Under the pieces are notes generated by a model that was given only the letters and a program-made list of their open reading frames with translations, did not search any database and was not told where the DNA came from. Of a stretch of 64,000 nt of DNA, positions 37,085-45,020 are shown piece by piece (the stretch's first letter is position 1; every line of letters starts with the position of its first letter). The DNA is from Tindallia magadiensis (GTDB lineage: Bacteria > Bacillota > Clostridia > Peptostreptococcales > Tindalliaceae). Location of the stretch: positions 62,001 to 126,000 of the forward strand of contig NZ_FOQA01000002.1 of the NCBI RefSeq assembly GCF_900113635.1, given 5' to 3'. A program made the position numbers and the translations under genes.

Positions 37085-37363
37085 ATGTTAACCAGAAAAA
37101 AAGATGATGAGAAAAAGCAACAGAGTATCAGTATGTGCCATAGTTGTGAACTTGAAAGAGATTGTGTCATGTCTCATGGAGGAGGCAATTTATATGCCTG
37201 TGATGAATACCAGCAAGTAGAAATGAAAAAGGAAAAACCAAACTATCAGGAAGAAATGAAAAATGTTGAAAAACTAGGACTATGTGCTACCTGTCAGGAA
37301 AAGAAAGAATGTCGGCAAAAGAGTCTACCGGGTGGAGTCTGGCATTGCGAAGAGTATCAATAG
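37085..37363 (+). CDS. Small protein with two tandem four-cysteine motifs
   Basis: This is a 92-residue, very hydrophilic protein with an internal duplication. Residues about 16-44 read SMCHSCELERDCVMSHGGG and then YACDEYQ; residues 64-92 read GLCATCQEKKECRQKSLPGG and then WHCEEYQ. Each half has a CxxC, a C and a final C, so each could bind one zinc or a small iron-sulfur cluster. There is no signal peptide. The gene has its own sigma-54 promoter directly behind an NtrC-type regulator, which suggests that it is the main output of that two-component system. The function is unknown; a redox or metal carrier role is only a guess. Confidence 0.85.
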   Translation: MLTRKKDDEKKQQSISMCHSCELERDCVMSHGGGNLYACDEYQQVEMKKEKPNYQEEMKNVEKLGLCATCQEKKECRQKSLPGGVWHCEEYQ

Positions 37364-37389
37364 GGATAAAACCATAGCGGAACTTTTAT

Positions 37390-37424
37390 AAAGATCTCGG
37401 GGCGCCTCATGCTTCGGGATCTTT
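37390..37424 (+). terminator. Rho-independent terminator after the cysteine-rich protein gene
   Basis: AAAGATCTCG and CGGGATCTTT pair with one G-U, and an AT-rich tail follows. Confidence 0.8.
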
Positions 37425-37550
37425 ATATTTAGCGAAAATAAAAATTGAAGAAAAATGAAGTAGAATGAAGAAAAAAAGAGAAAAAAGCAGATAATAAGAA
37501 ATATAGACGATTATTGAGCAAAAGAAGGATGAATCTCAGGTTCTTTATTT

Positions 37551-37580
37551 TTGACTATCTTTGACCTTTGGCGCTATAAT
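37551..37580 (+). promoter_or_regulatory. Sigma-A promoter of the Hsp20 gene
   Basis: TTGACT (37551-37556) and TATAAT (37575-37580) are separated by 18 bases. No CIRCE-type inverted repeat was seen nearby. Confidence 0.65.
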
Positions 37581-37624
37581 AAAATCAAACAAAAAAGAAA
37601 AATAAAAAAAGGAGGAGATCTTTT

Positions 37625-38065
37625 ATGATGAACCATTTGGTACCATTCAGAAATCAAAGAAGAGGTCGCGATTTGGATACTTTGTTTGAACGGTTTTTCA
37701 ATGACCCTATATTTGGAGATCATCGAATGGCACCGGCGATTCAGTCTGGCATTAAGGTAGACATTCAGGAAGAAGACGATAAATACTTGATGGAAGCGGA
37801 AATTCCAGGATTTACTAAAGAACAGATTAATATTCATTACGACAATGATCATCTCATTATATCGGCTGAAAAAGAAGATGAAGTGAACGAAGAAAAAGAC
37901 AACTATATTTGCCGGGAACGGAAAATGGGAAGAGTTAGCCGAAGTTTTCATGTCAAAGATATTGATCCGGGAAAAATTGAAGCAAAGTATGAAAATGGTA
38001 TCCTGAAAGTGACGATTCCTAAAGATCCGCAAAAAGAAACGAGAAAACAAATTGAAATCAAATAG
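37625..38065 (+). CDS. Hsp20/alpha-crystallin small heat-shock protein
   Basis: This 146-residue protein begins with the short N-terminal arm LVPFRNQRRGRDLDTLFERFFND. The alpha-crystallin domain follows (KVDIQEEDDKYLMEAEIPGF, HLIISAEKE, RSFHVKDIDPGKIEAKYENGIL), ending with the I-x-I-like tail motif VTIPKDP. It is an ATP-independent chaperone that holds unfolding proteins in the cytoplasm. A GGAGGAG site precedes two possible ATG codons, 37625 and 37628. It is monocistronic with its own promoter. Confidence 0.94.
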   Translation: MMNHLVPFRNQRRGRDLDTLFERFFNDPIFGDHRMAPAIQSGIKVDIQEEDDKYLMEAEIPGFTKEQINIHYDNDHLIISAEKEDEVNEEKDNYICRERKMGRVSRSFHVKDIDPGKIEAKYENGILKVTIPKDPQKETRKQIEIK

Positions 38066-38212
38066 TGGAGACTGCCATTACTGGGAACTTGGGTAGGTAG
38101 TAAGTCTCTGGATTGATAAGGAATGTACTCTGACAAGATGATTCTTGTGAGTGGTGGGGCTCCTGTGGTAAAATAGGATAATATTAGAATATAAATGAAA
38201 AGGAGCCCAAGG

Positions 38213-38479
38213 ATGCCATATTTTATTGCATTTCTAGAAACTGTTGATAAAAAGAAGGATGCAGAAGTACTTGATGAGCATAAAGCTTATTTGAAAAAAT
38301 ACTTGGATAATGGAAAAATATACGCAAAAGGACCTTTTTTAGATCATAGTGGAGGGTTGATTATTTACAAAGTGAAAGATGAAGAAGAAGCTTACGCAAT
38401 TGCTAAAGAAGATCCAGTGATAAAATATCAATCGAGAACAATGATACTAAAAGAATGGAAAAGTACGTTTCCGGAATAA
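38213..38479 (+). CDS. YciI-family protein
   Basis: The ATG at 38213 lies behind AAAAGGAG and gives 88 residues; the ATG at 38195 precedes that site and is unlikely. The ferredoxin-like fold of the YCII family is recognised from YFIAFLETVDKKKDAEVLDEHKAYL, GPFLDHSGGLIIYKV, and the EAYAIAKEDPVIKY helix, which holds the conserved active-site-like Asp. The biochemical role of stand-alone YciI proteins is not established. Confidence 0.8.
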   Translation: MPYFIAFLETVDKKKDAEVLDEHKAYLKKYLDNGKIYAKGPFLDHSGGLIIYKVKDEEEAYAIAKEDPVIKYQSRTMILKEWKSTFPE

Positions 38480-38510
38480 AAGGTGATAAATCGCAGAGAC
38501 AATAATACCT

Positions 38511-38552
38511 AAAAGAGCTTGGTTTCGATATCTATTGGAACTAAGCTCTTTT
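38511..38552 (+). terminator. Rho-independent terminator after the YciI gene
   Basis: AAAAGAGCTTGGTT (38511-38524) and AACTAAGCTCTTTT (38539-38552) pair along 14 positions with one G-U, and a T-run follows. Confidence 0.88.
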
Positions 38553-38667
38553 TATATGGGTTTTTATAGTGTTTTTGAGGATAAATGCCCTTAGAGAAAA
38601 GATAAAAATCATTTTTTTTACTATTTTATGCATTTGAAAAAATAAAAGGAATATTCTCAGCGTTATG

Positions 38668-38676
38668 TGGTATAAT
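38668..38676 (+). promoter_or_regulatory. Extended -10 promoter element before the selenoprotein pair
   Basis: TGGTATAAT matches the extended -10 consensus. It lies 162 bases before the chosen start codon, which implies a leader RNA of about 150 bases. Confidence 0.5.
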
Positions 38677-38688
38677 AATAATACTATT

Positions 38689-38807
38689 AAGCTTATGAAT
38701 AAGCGGGAATAAACTTGATAAGCTTTTAACAAACCATACCAATAGCGTTGAAATCCAACGTGGTGTGTACATGGAGGGAAAGCTTTAGCGCTACCATAAG
38801 CTTTTTC
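38689..38807 (+). promoter_or_regulatory. Structured leader with mutually exclusive helices, class not recognised
   Basis: AAGCTTAT (38689-38696) can pair with ATAAGCTT at 38718-38725 or with a second ATAAGCTT at 38796-38803. GAAAGCTT (38778-38785) can also pair with AAGCTTTTTC (38798-38807) to form a weak terminator-like hairpin. Between them is a hairpin with CATACCA and TGGTGTG as its outer stem and CGTTG and CAACG as its inner stem, separated by a one-sided ATAG bulge (38735-38767). Alternative pairings of this kind are typical of riboswitches or attenuators. I could not match it to a known class. Confidence 0.45.
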
Positions 38808-38837
38808 TAAAAGATCAACAGAGGAAGGATGGGAAAA

Positions 38838-39875
38838 ATGGACAAAAAACAAATATCGGGAGCTTTGGTTCTTGTTGTTCTGACCGTTGGAATTCTTTTT
38901 GGATTCAGTGTAATGGGGGACGATGCTTTAGCCGATGCGACAAGGCATGAAGTGACAGCCGATGGGTATGGCGGACCGATTCATTTGGAAGTATACCTTC
39001 AAGGTGATGAGGTAGTTGACATTCAGGTGATGGAGCAAAACGAGACAGAAGGTATTGGGGATGTAGCCATTGAAGAAATGGTTGCAAAAATACTGGAAGC
39101 TCAATCGACGGAAGTTGACGTACACAGTGGTGCTACCGTTTCCTCTAATGCGGTGATTGAAGCGGTAAACAATGCTCTGGGGAAAGATAGTGCCAGTGAA
39201 GATTCAGAGGAATTATCAGCTAGTGACTATCAGGCAGAAGGAACGCTTGCCATGGCACCTGGCTATGGTGGGGACATTGTTCTTGACGTGATCATGGATG
39301 ACGATGAAATTTTGGATATTAAGGTATTAGATCATAAAGAGACAGAAGGCATTGGAGATGTAGCCATTGAAGCGATGGTTGACAAAATGCTTCAGGCTCA
39401 AAGCGCTGATGTGGATGTCGAAACAGGCGCAACGGTTTCTTCGGAAGCGGTAATAAAAGCAGTGGCAGAAGCCACTGGTCAAAATGTTTCTGAAAGCGAA
39501 GCGCCGGCAGATCCTGCGGCAGCATATGATCTGGAAACTTATGAACCAGAAGGTATTTTAGTATCTGGAAAAGGTTTTCAGGATCGGTATGATATATATC
39601 TGGACGTTATTTTTGAAGGAAGCGAATTGGTAGAAATTCGAGTGATTCAGCATAATGAGACAAAAGGCTTTGGAGATGGTGCTTTGCGGGTAGTGCCGGA
39701 AAGAATTGTCAATCAGCAGACCGCGGAAGTTGATGTGCAAACAGGGGCCACCTGGACTTCGACGGCGATAATAGAACTTGTACAACAAGCTATCGATGAA
39801 GCCGGCGTTGATCTTACAGAGCAGGAAGTGGAGGAAGAGGAAGGTCCGGCTCCTGCAGCGGGTGGCTGAGGTTAG
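38838..39875 (+). CDS. Secreted triple FMN-binding-domain protein, predicted selenoprotein ending Gly-Gly-Sec-Gly
   Basis: The ATG at 38838, 9 bases after GAGGAAGG, gives 345 residues; an ATG at 38829 abuts that site. A signal anchor (about 6-26) is followed by three FMN_bind domains (about 42-113, 138-212 and 240-318). Each carries the flavinylation motif: SGAT at 97-100, TGAT at 196-199, TGAT at 302-305, with Thr100, Thr199 and Thr305 as expected FMN attachment sites. The frame meets TGA at 39867-39869, then GGT and TAG. A hairpin with a GGTC loop begins 16 bases later. I read this TGA as selenocysteine (residue 344), so the protein ends GGUG. The C-terminal part is acidic and flexible. It probably shuttles electrons outside the membrane with the next gene product. 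If TGA is a stop, the protein simply lacks the last two residues. Confidence 0.75.
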
Positions 39876-39885
39876 TTCACTTAAA

Positions 39886-39901
39886 ATCTACGGTCGTAGA
39901 T
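39886..39901 (+). promoter_or_regulatory. Predicted bacterial SECIS hairpin of the FMN-binding protein
   Basis: ATCTAC (39886-39891) and GTAGAT (39896-39901) form a perfect 6-bp stem with a GGTC loop. The loop G lies 22 bases after the TGA, within the usual range for bacterial SECIS elements, and the GGUC loop resembles that of E. coli fdhF. It lies beyond the following TAG stop, so it is free of coding constraint. Confidence 0.65.
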
Positions 39902-40040
39902 ATTAAAAACAAATGAAAACATTAGAAATACAAGAAAGAAATACAAGAAATATAAGCAGGATTAATCATTTGTTGTTTCTGACTGATGATGGGAGAACTG
40001 GATAGGATAAGAGGATGCTTTGGGAAAAGGAGGATGAAAA

Positions 40041-40724
40041 ATGAGTGCTGAAATGAATCATATAACGCGTAAAGATTTCTTGAAAAAAATGGGAGCCACT
40101 TTGGCGGGCGTTTCGCTTTTAGGTGGTGTAGGTGGAATTCTTACAGCCTGTGGTGAAACTAGTGCAGCGGAAATGGCGGACTCAAATGAATCTGCAGGGG
40201 AAGGGATGGAACCGGTAGTGTATCCTCTAGCCTATAAACGGATTGATCCGGATGCGGCGGCAGAGAGAGCTTATAAATACTACAAAGAGCAGGGTGGCTG
40301 AGGTGTCGGTACAGCCGAAGGTCTTTTCGGCTACTTAGCAGAAGCAGAAGGTTATCCTTATAATAAGATTCCAACAAGAATGTATCGGTCCTTTGCAGGA
40401 GGATTTGCTTTAGAAGCATCCCTTTGCGGAACCTTGGCAGTAGCCTCCGGTTTTATTGGACTCTTTACAGAAGACAGGCAAAATGAATTGGTAAAAGAAC
40501 TTTTTGATTGGTATAAACAGGCAGAGTTACCTGTCTACAATCCGGAATTTCCGGATCATGCCGTAACGGTATCGGGGTCAACTTCTTGTTACGAATCGGT
40601 TTCTAAGTTTATTGAAAAAGAGGGAGTAGCTTTTAATTCTCCTGAAAGATCCAGTCGCTGTGCCGGGGTATCGGCAGAAGTGGTAAGGCAAACGGCTATT
40701 ATTCTTAACCGGGAATTTGCATAG
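40041..40724 (+). CDS. C_GCAxxG_C_C family redox lipoprotein, selenoprotein with internal Sec
   Basis: Reading through the TGA at 40299-40301 in frame gives 227 residues with Sec at 87. The N-terminus has a twin-arginine-like signal (TRKDFLKK, with Arg-Lys instead of Arg-Arg) and a lipobox LTAC. After the Sec (EQGG-Sec-GVGTAEGLFGYL) come the family core GGFALEASLCGTLAVASGF and two later cysteines (TSCYES, SRCAGVS). Family relatives have Cys near this position. A SECIS-like hairpin starts 12 bases after the TGA. Treating the TGA as a stop would leave an 86-residue fragment and cut a continuous family match in two. AAAAGGAGG precedes the ATG. It lies 165 bases after the FMN protein gene on the same strand; together they suggest an exported electron-transfer pair. 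The substrate is unknown. Confidence 0.88.
40309..40334 (+). promoter_or_regulatory. Predicted bacterial SECIS hairpin of the C_GCAxxG selenoprotein
   Basis: GCCGAA (40314-40319) and TTCGGC (40326-40331) form a perfect stem with a GGTCTT loop. A lower GTA/TAC stem is separated by a two-base CA bulge. The loop G lies 18 bases after the TGA. Size, bulge and GGUCU loop are like the E. coli fdhF element. Confidence 0.85.
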
Positions 40725-40735
40725 AACAGAGAAAA

Positions 40736-40777
40736 AACCGCTTAAGTTTTCACCGGATGGTGAAGATTTAAGCGGTT
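40736..40777. terminator. Bidirectional terminator hairpin
   Basis: AACCGCTTAA (40736-40745) and TTAAGCGGTT (40768-40777) pair perfectly, and the inner TTCACC and GGTGAA extend the stem. It serves the selenoprotein gene and overlaps the stop codon of the converging voltage-sensor gene. Confidence 0.88.
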
Positions 40778-41339
40778 ATTCTTTTTGGGAAGGAGAGTCT
40801 TCTGACTTGCTCTTTCCATATCCAAAAAGTAATTTTTTGAATCGTTTATAACGAAAGTATTGAGGGTTTGCCATTTTGGCAACCATAGGCAATCGTTCAA
40901 TATTCCGAAAGACTTTTGAAAAGGTATTGACAAACCGGCCGATTCGGCTGGCTCTTGTAACCCTGGCAACACGGACGATACGAACAATCCGGAAAGCCCG
41001 AAAAACCACATCGAAAGGAATAATAGCCAGAATTTCAATCCAGGATTTTTTGAAAAAAGATTTTTTAGAAGTGCTTGCTCGGTATCGAAGGGTTAAATCA
41101 ATGGCAAAAACAACACAAACGGCCAGATCGAAGGCTTCCACATAAAGGCTGAAACGGCGGTTGTCTATGACAAAAATATCCAGAAAAGACAAACCTAAAA
41201 CCAGTACGATTAATAATGCCATAATCGTTTCATAAACCGCTGTTTTATCTGAAATATCTGTGATGATGGTGAGTAACGTTTTATACGCACGAAAAATATC
41301 TTTGATTTTTTGATGAATAAACTTCCATATTTTTTCCAT
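40776..41339 (-). CDS. Voltage-sensor-domain membrane protein without a pore
   Basis: The ATG at 41339, behind AGAAAGGTG, gives 187 residues; a start at 41456 would run into the neighbouring gene. Four helices fit S1-S4 of voltage-gated channels: S1 about 38-55, S2 66-84 with the acidic DLTLRYR end, S3 99-112 and S4 113-136. S4 has arginines at 114, 117, 120, 123, 126, 129, 132 and 135, every third residue. After S4 there is only a basic cytoplasmic tail, with no pore helix or TVGYGD filter. It may be a stand-alone voltage sensor, a proton-channel analogue, or a channel that lost its pore. Confidence 0.8.
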   Translation of the reverse strand: MEKIWKFIHQKIKDIFRAYKTLLTIITDISDKTAVYETIMALLIVLVLGLSFLDIFVIDNRRFSLYVEAFDLAVCVVFAIDLTLRYRASTSKKSFFKKSWIEILAIIPFDVVFRAFRIVRIVRVARVTRASRIGRFVNTFSKVFRNIERLPMVAKMANPQYFRYKRFKKLLFGYGKSKSEDSPSQKE

Positions 41340-41415
41340 GAAAGCACCTTTCTGCATAGAAAATTTAAGATAAGGAAAAGATGACCTATTGGATCCTATT
41401 GAAAAAAGACTTTTT

Positions 41416-42513
41416 TTAGCGGCGGTTCTTTTCTTTATACATAGCCCTATCAGCAATAGTCAGAATTTCGCTGGCTGTTGAGATGGATGGATTCATTTCA
41501 GCAAGGCCGATACTGAAAGATGGATTCCAGAGCTTTTGCAAAATGTCAGGAATACGAAGCCTGAGTTCCTGCTTTAGGTTAAGGGCCAATTGTTCCGCAC
41601 CTGCTAGCGCAGTATTAGGGCAGATAACGATAAACTCATCTCCGCCAAGGCGACAGGGTATATCTGTTTTACGTGTATGGCTGCTGAGGAAGCTGGCAAT
41701 CCACTGTAGCACTTTGTCTCCCGCATCATGACCAAAGGTATCGTTGACGGATTTGAAACCATCAAGATCAATAAATAAAAGTGAGAAGGGAGTGTCGTAC
41801 CGTTCCCACGTATGAATTTGTTTTTGAATTTCCGATAAGGCATAACGACGATTGGCTAAATCAGTCAGTTCGTCCGTTAAGGATGCTTGGCGCAGTTGTT
41901 CATTAGCCTTTTCTAATGCCTGGGTTCGTGCAAGTACCTTCTCTTCCAATTCGAAATTTTGTTGCTCCAATTCCTTGTTTTTTTCAGAGACGATATAGAA
42001 CAAAGCCTTTAATGCTTTTAAGAGTGGTTCGGAGGTGCTTTTATCCATTTTTTTCATTCTATCATAAGCTTCAGCGGCACTGAGGTGATCCGCTTGGATC
42101 ATATTCATTTGTTGAACCATATTTTTGTCCATATACAGGATATGATAGGCTAGCCAACGAATAAGAAATTCTACAGATTCTCCCATTTTGCACGGATCAG
42201 ACAAACTTTCTGAAAGCTGGAACCGCTCCTGAATTTTACTGACAAACTCCTTATGGGCTTTCTGATGATCGATAATGTGGCGTGGATCAACCTGTGCGTC
42301 TATCATGATCTTTTCTTCGGACTGGAAATGATCCACGGTATAGTCTTTTAATTGGGTTGAAATAGTAACAATTTTTTCTTCGTTAATTGTTTCGGTTTGG
42401 AAACATGTTTTTAGAAGGTTGTTGATGATTTCGATTAGAGAAAAATGCTGGGCATCAATTAAATCTACTCCGGTGATGAAATCCTGATCCCATTGAAAAA
42501 ATCGATCCGTCAC
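41416..42513 (-). CDS. Hemerythrin-domain diguanylate cyclase
   Basis: This is a 365-residue soluble protein. Residues 1-140 form a bacteriohemerythrin domain with the di-iron ligand pattern DAQHFSLIE, HFQSEEKIM (HxxxE), HIIDHQKAH and HILYMDKNM (HxxxxD). A coiled coil (EQQNFELEEKVLARTQALEKANEQL) joins it to a GGDEF domain with an intact GGDEF site and an RKTD inhibitory site five residues before it. Hemerythrin domains bind O2, so this enzyme probably couples oxygen or redox state to c-di-GMP synthesis. It lies on the minus strand upstream of the voltage-sensor gene, 76 bases apart. Confidence 0.93.
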   Translation of the reverse strand: MTDRFFQWDQDFITGVDLIDAQHFSLIEIINNLLKTCFQTETINEEKIVTISTQLKDYTVDHFQSEEKIMIDAQVDPRHIIDHQKAHKEFVSKIQERFQLSESLSDPCKMGESVEFLIRWLAYHILYMDKNMVQQMNMIQADHLSAAEAYDRMKKMDKSTSEPLLKALKALFYIVSEKNKELEQQNFELEEKVLARTQALEKANEQLRQASLTDELTDLANRRYALSEIQKQIHTWERYDTPFSLLFIDLDGFKSVNDTFGHDAGDKVLQWIASFLSSHTRKTDIPCRLGGDEFIVICPNTALAGAEQLALNLKQELRLRIPDILQKLWNPSFSIGLAEMNPSISTASEILTIADRAMYKEKNRR

Positions 42514-42886
42514 GAAAGATGCTCCTTTCTGGTTAGAGTGTGGGTGAGTGGAAGAGGGATATCTATAAGCATAGCATAGATGCTGTATAATGAAAACATA
42601 TACCCTTTTAAAAGAATGGATAATCGTAAGCCTAGGATTCTATAGGCAACAACTCCTAATTAATGAACATTTCAGTGAATTTGTGTTGTTTTTACATACT
42701 TTTGAAAGTAAACTTAGTGTATTCTCTATTAAGCGGCAGCATTTGATTAGACTCAATGAGAGGAAAAGTGATTGTGACAGGGAAAATGCGTGTCGGAAAA
42801 TGGAATGGGTAAAAATAAAAAACAAGATTGTTTGGGGGTAAGGTCTTAGTGAAGGATGGTGTATTGAATAAAGGGGGATTAGGAAG
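42514..42886. other. 373-base divergent intergenic region
   Basis: A TATAAT at 42586-42591 is the only promoter-like element and has no good -35 box. An 83-codon frame starting at 42590 has no ribosome binding site and no recognisable domain. AAAGGGGGA before 42887 is the binding site of the next gene. Confidence 0.4.
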
Positions 42887-44872
42887 ATGAAAAGCTTAAA
42901 AACAAAAATGATGCTTACTTTTTTAGCCACCAGCATTACCTTGCTTTTGGGAGCTGGGTTTATCCTTTATTATCTGGCTTCGAGTATGGTCAGTGATGTG
43001 GCTGGTGAGCTGAATGAAGAAATGATGGGAAGTTTTTCTCAGAACATTGAATCCTTGCTGGAGAGAAAAATTTCCGAAGGAATGATTGTTTCAGAAAATG
43101 AAGATGTAAAAAACATGGACCCAGAAGGTGCGCAAAGGTTTATTGAAACCGTACTGGAAAGGTCGGACTATGGAACTCTTTCGATGGTTTTTCCTGATGG
43201 GACAGCCTATGACAGTGACTTAAATGTTTACGATTTTAGCAACAGTGCTTACATGGAACCGATTTTTCAGCAAGGGATGGATCATTACATAACCGACCCT
43301 TTTCCAAGTTCTATTGATGGAAGCATGTTAACGGTTATTGCCCATGGAATTGATGATCACGCCGGGAATCGGGTAGGAGCTATTTCTGGATCCATTTATC
43401 TTTCCTATATAACGGATATGGTGGAGGCGATTAATATAGGAGATGCCGGCTTTGGTTGGATTCTTTCTGAAAATGGAAATGTGCTGGCTCATCCAAAGGA
43501 GGAATATGTAGGGCAGGCTCTGTCTTCTCTTGATGCTTACGGAAATATGGATTTATCCGGTATCGAGCAGGGATTGGCAGCATCTCAGGAAATCCAGGTA
43601 GATGGACAGGCAACAATTCTGCTTCATTCACCGATTGAAGGAACTCCGGGATGGTATTTGATGGTTGAAGTTTCAAGAGCTCAACTGTTTTCTGGACTGG
43701 CGGCTTTTAGAAATACGGTGATGGGAATCATGGTAGTAGCCGTTATTTTAAGTGTCATGGCTGGTCTTTGGATTAGTGGGAATACGATTAAACCAGTAAA
43801 GGCTGTTGCTGAAAAACTGGAGAAAATGGCGGATTATGATTTAAGAAATTTAGAGGAAGACGCGGTCAATCGGTATCAAAACCGTCCCGATGAAATTGGT
43901 GACATGATCAGGTCGAGCACCAGGATGCAGACGAATATCGTTGAATTATTGCAACAAGTGTTGACGGCATCAAAAAACGTGTCATCTTCAGCAGAACATT
44001 TGAATACCACCAGCGAGCAGTCTTCTCAGGCAGCGGATGAAGTGGCTAAAACCATAGAAGAAATGGCGAAAAGTGCTACGGAACAGGCTAGTGATACAGC
44101 AACAGGTGCTCAGGCAGTCAGTGAACTGGGAGATGTCATCGGTGACAATCAGCTTTGCTTGAAATCTTTGAATCAAGAACTAGTTAAAGTAGAAGAATAC
44201 CAGTCGAAGGGCCATGAATCCATGAGTGGACTGTTAAACACTACTTCGGAAAATAGATCTGCCACGCAGAGTGTACAAAGTGTTATTAATGAAACTCAGG
44301 CCAGTGCTGAAAAAATTGATACGGCTAGTGGGATGATTCGAAACATTGCTGAACAGACGAATTTATTAGCTCTTAATGCTGCTATTGAAGCGGCTAGAGC
44401 CGGTGAATCCGGTCGTGGTTTTGCGGTGGTAGCGGAAGAAATCCGAAAACTAGCGGAACAGTCCAATAATTTTACAGACGAAATAGCAACGGTTATTGCG
44501 GAACTCATGGAACGGGTACAGGATGCTGTAAGGACAATGAATCAGGTGAACGAAGTAGGGATCAAGCAGGAAGAACAAGTTAAAATGACTAGTGAACACT
44601 TTCGGGGAATTGCAGATTCTTTGGAAGAAATGAAATCATCCCTAAAGGACCTTAACCTTTCGGGTGACACCATGCAAAACAAGCGAGACGATATGTTGAG
44701 CATTATTGAAAAAATATCCGTTATTGCAGAAGAAAATGCAGCAGGAACAGAAGAAGCATCGGCGGCGGTGGAAGAACAGACAGCATCAATGACGGAAATT
44801 GCCAACGCTAGTCATCAATTATCTACCTTAGCCGAAGAAATGAATCAGGCGATCCAGCAATTTAAGCTATAA
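42887..44872 (+). CDS. Methyl-accepting chemotaxis protein with dCache-type sensor
   Basis: This 661-residue protein has transmembrane helices at about 7-30 and 280-302 that enclose an extracytoplasmic dCache-like domain ([32 protein letters not shown]). A HAMP linker follows ([21 protein letters not shown]), then the methyl-accepting domain with the tip [38 protein letters not shown]. It is a chemoreceptor for an unknown extracellular ligand. The start follows AAAGGGGGA. It is a likely paralogue of the receptor at 19523-21532. A strong terminator follows. Confidence 0.93.
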   Translation: MKSLKTKMMLTFLATSITLLLGAGFILYYLASSMVSDVAGELNEEMMGSFSQNIESLLERKISEGMIVSENEDVKNMDPEGAQRFIETVLERSDYGTLSMVFPDGTAYDSDLNVYDFSNSAYMEPIFQQGMDHYITDPFPSSIDGSMLTVIAHGIDDHAGNRVGAISGSIYLSYITDMVEAINIGDAGFGWILSENGNVLAHPKEEYVGQALSSLDAYGNMDLSGIEQGLAASQEIQVDGQATILLHSPIEGTPGWYLMVEVSRAQLFSGLAAFRNTVMGIMVVAVILSVMAGLWISGNTIKPVKAVAEKLEKMADYDLRNLEEDAVNRYQNRPDEIGDMIRSSTRMQTNIVELLQQVLTASKNVSSSAEHLNTTSEQSSQAADEVAKTIEEMAKSATEQASDTATGAQAVSELGDVIGDNQLCLKSLNQELVKVEEYQSKGHESMSGLLNTTSENRSATQSVQSVINETQASAEKIDTASGMIRNIAEQTNLLALNAAIEAARAGESGRGFAVVAEEIRKLAEQSNNFTDEIATVIAELMERVQDAVRTMNQVNEVGIKQEEQVKMTSEHFRGIADSLEEMKSSLKDLNLSGDTMQNKRDDMLSIIEKISVIAEENAAGTEEASAAVEEQTASMTEIANASHQLSTLAEEMNQAIQQFKL

Positions 44873-44912
44873 AGAGAAGTCTTAGCTTCTAATAAAGCAT
44901 TGCCAGTTGACA

Positions 44913-44948
44913 AAAGCCCTTAGGGAATGAATCTTCCCTGAGGGCTTT
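44913..44948 (+). terminator. Rho-independent terminator
   Basis: AAAGCCCTTAGGGAA (44913-44927) and TTCCCTGAGGGCTTT (44934-44948) pair along 15 positions with one mismatch or G-U. Confidence 0.88.
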
Positions 44949-45020
44949 AATAGGTACTGGATTGGGTATAAGTAGTGAGTAAGGAAAAAAGAAGAAAAGA
45001 GATAGAAGGAGGCTATTTTG

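Noticed and set aside
40299-40301. Nonsense mutation making the C_GCAxxG gene a pseudogene
   Set aside because: The flanking protein is intact, the adjacent hairpin fits a SECIS element, and the preceding gene has the same 12-base TGA context. Selenocysteine explains all three.
40380-40724. Separate 114-residue gene starting at an internal ATG
   Set aside because: It is the in-frame continuation of the selenoprotein after the TGA, lacks its own binding site, and begins in the middle of the family domain.
41340-41456. Longer start for the voltage-sensor gene
   Set aside because: It would overlap the end of the hemerythrin-GGDEF gene and adds a non-conserved basic stretch. The ATG at 41339 has a good binding site.
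42590-42841. 83-codon open frame in the divergent gap
   Set aside because: There is no ribosome binding site, the TATAAT box overlaps its start, and the residue composition is unlike a folded protein.
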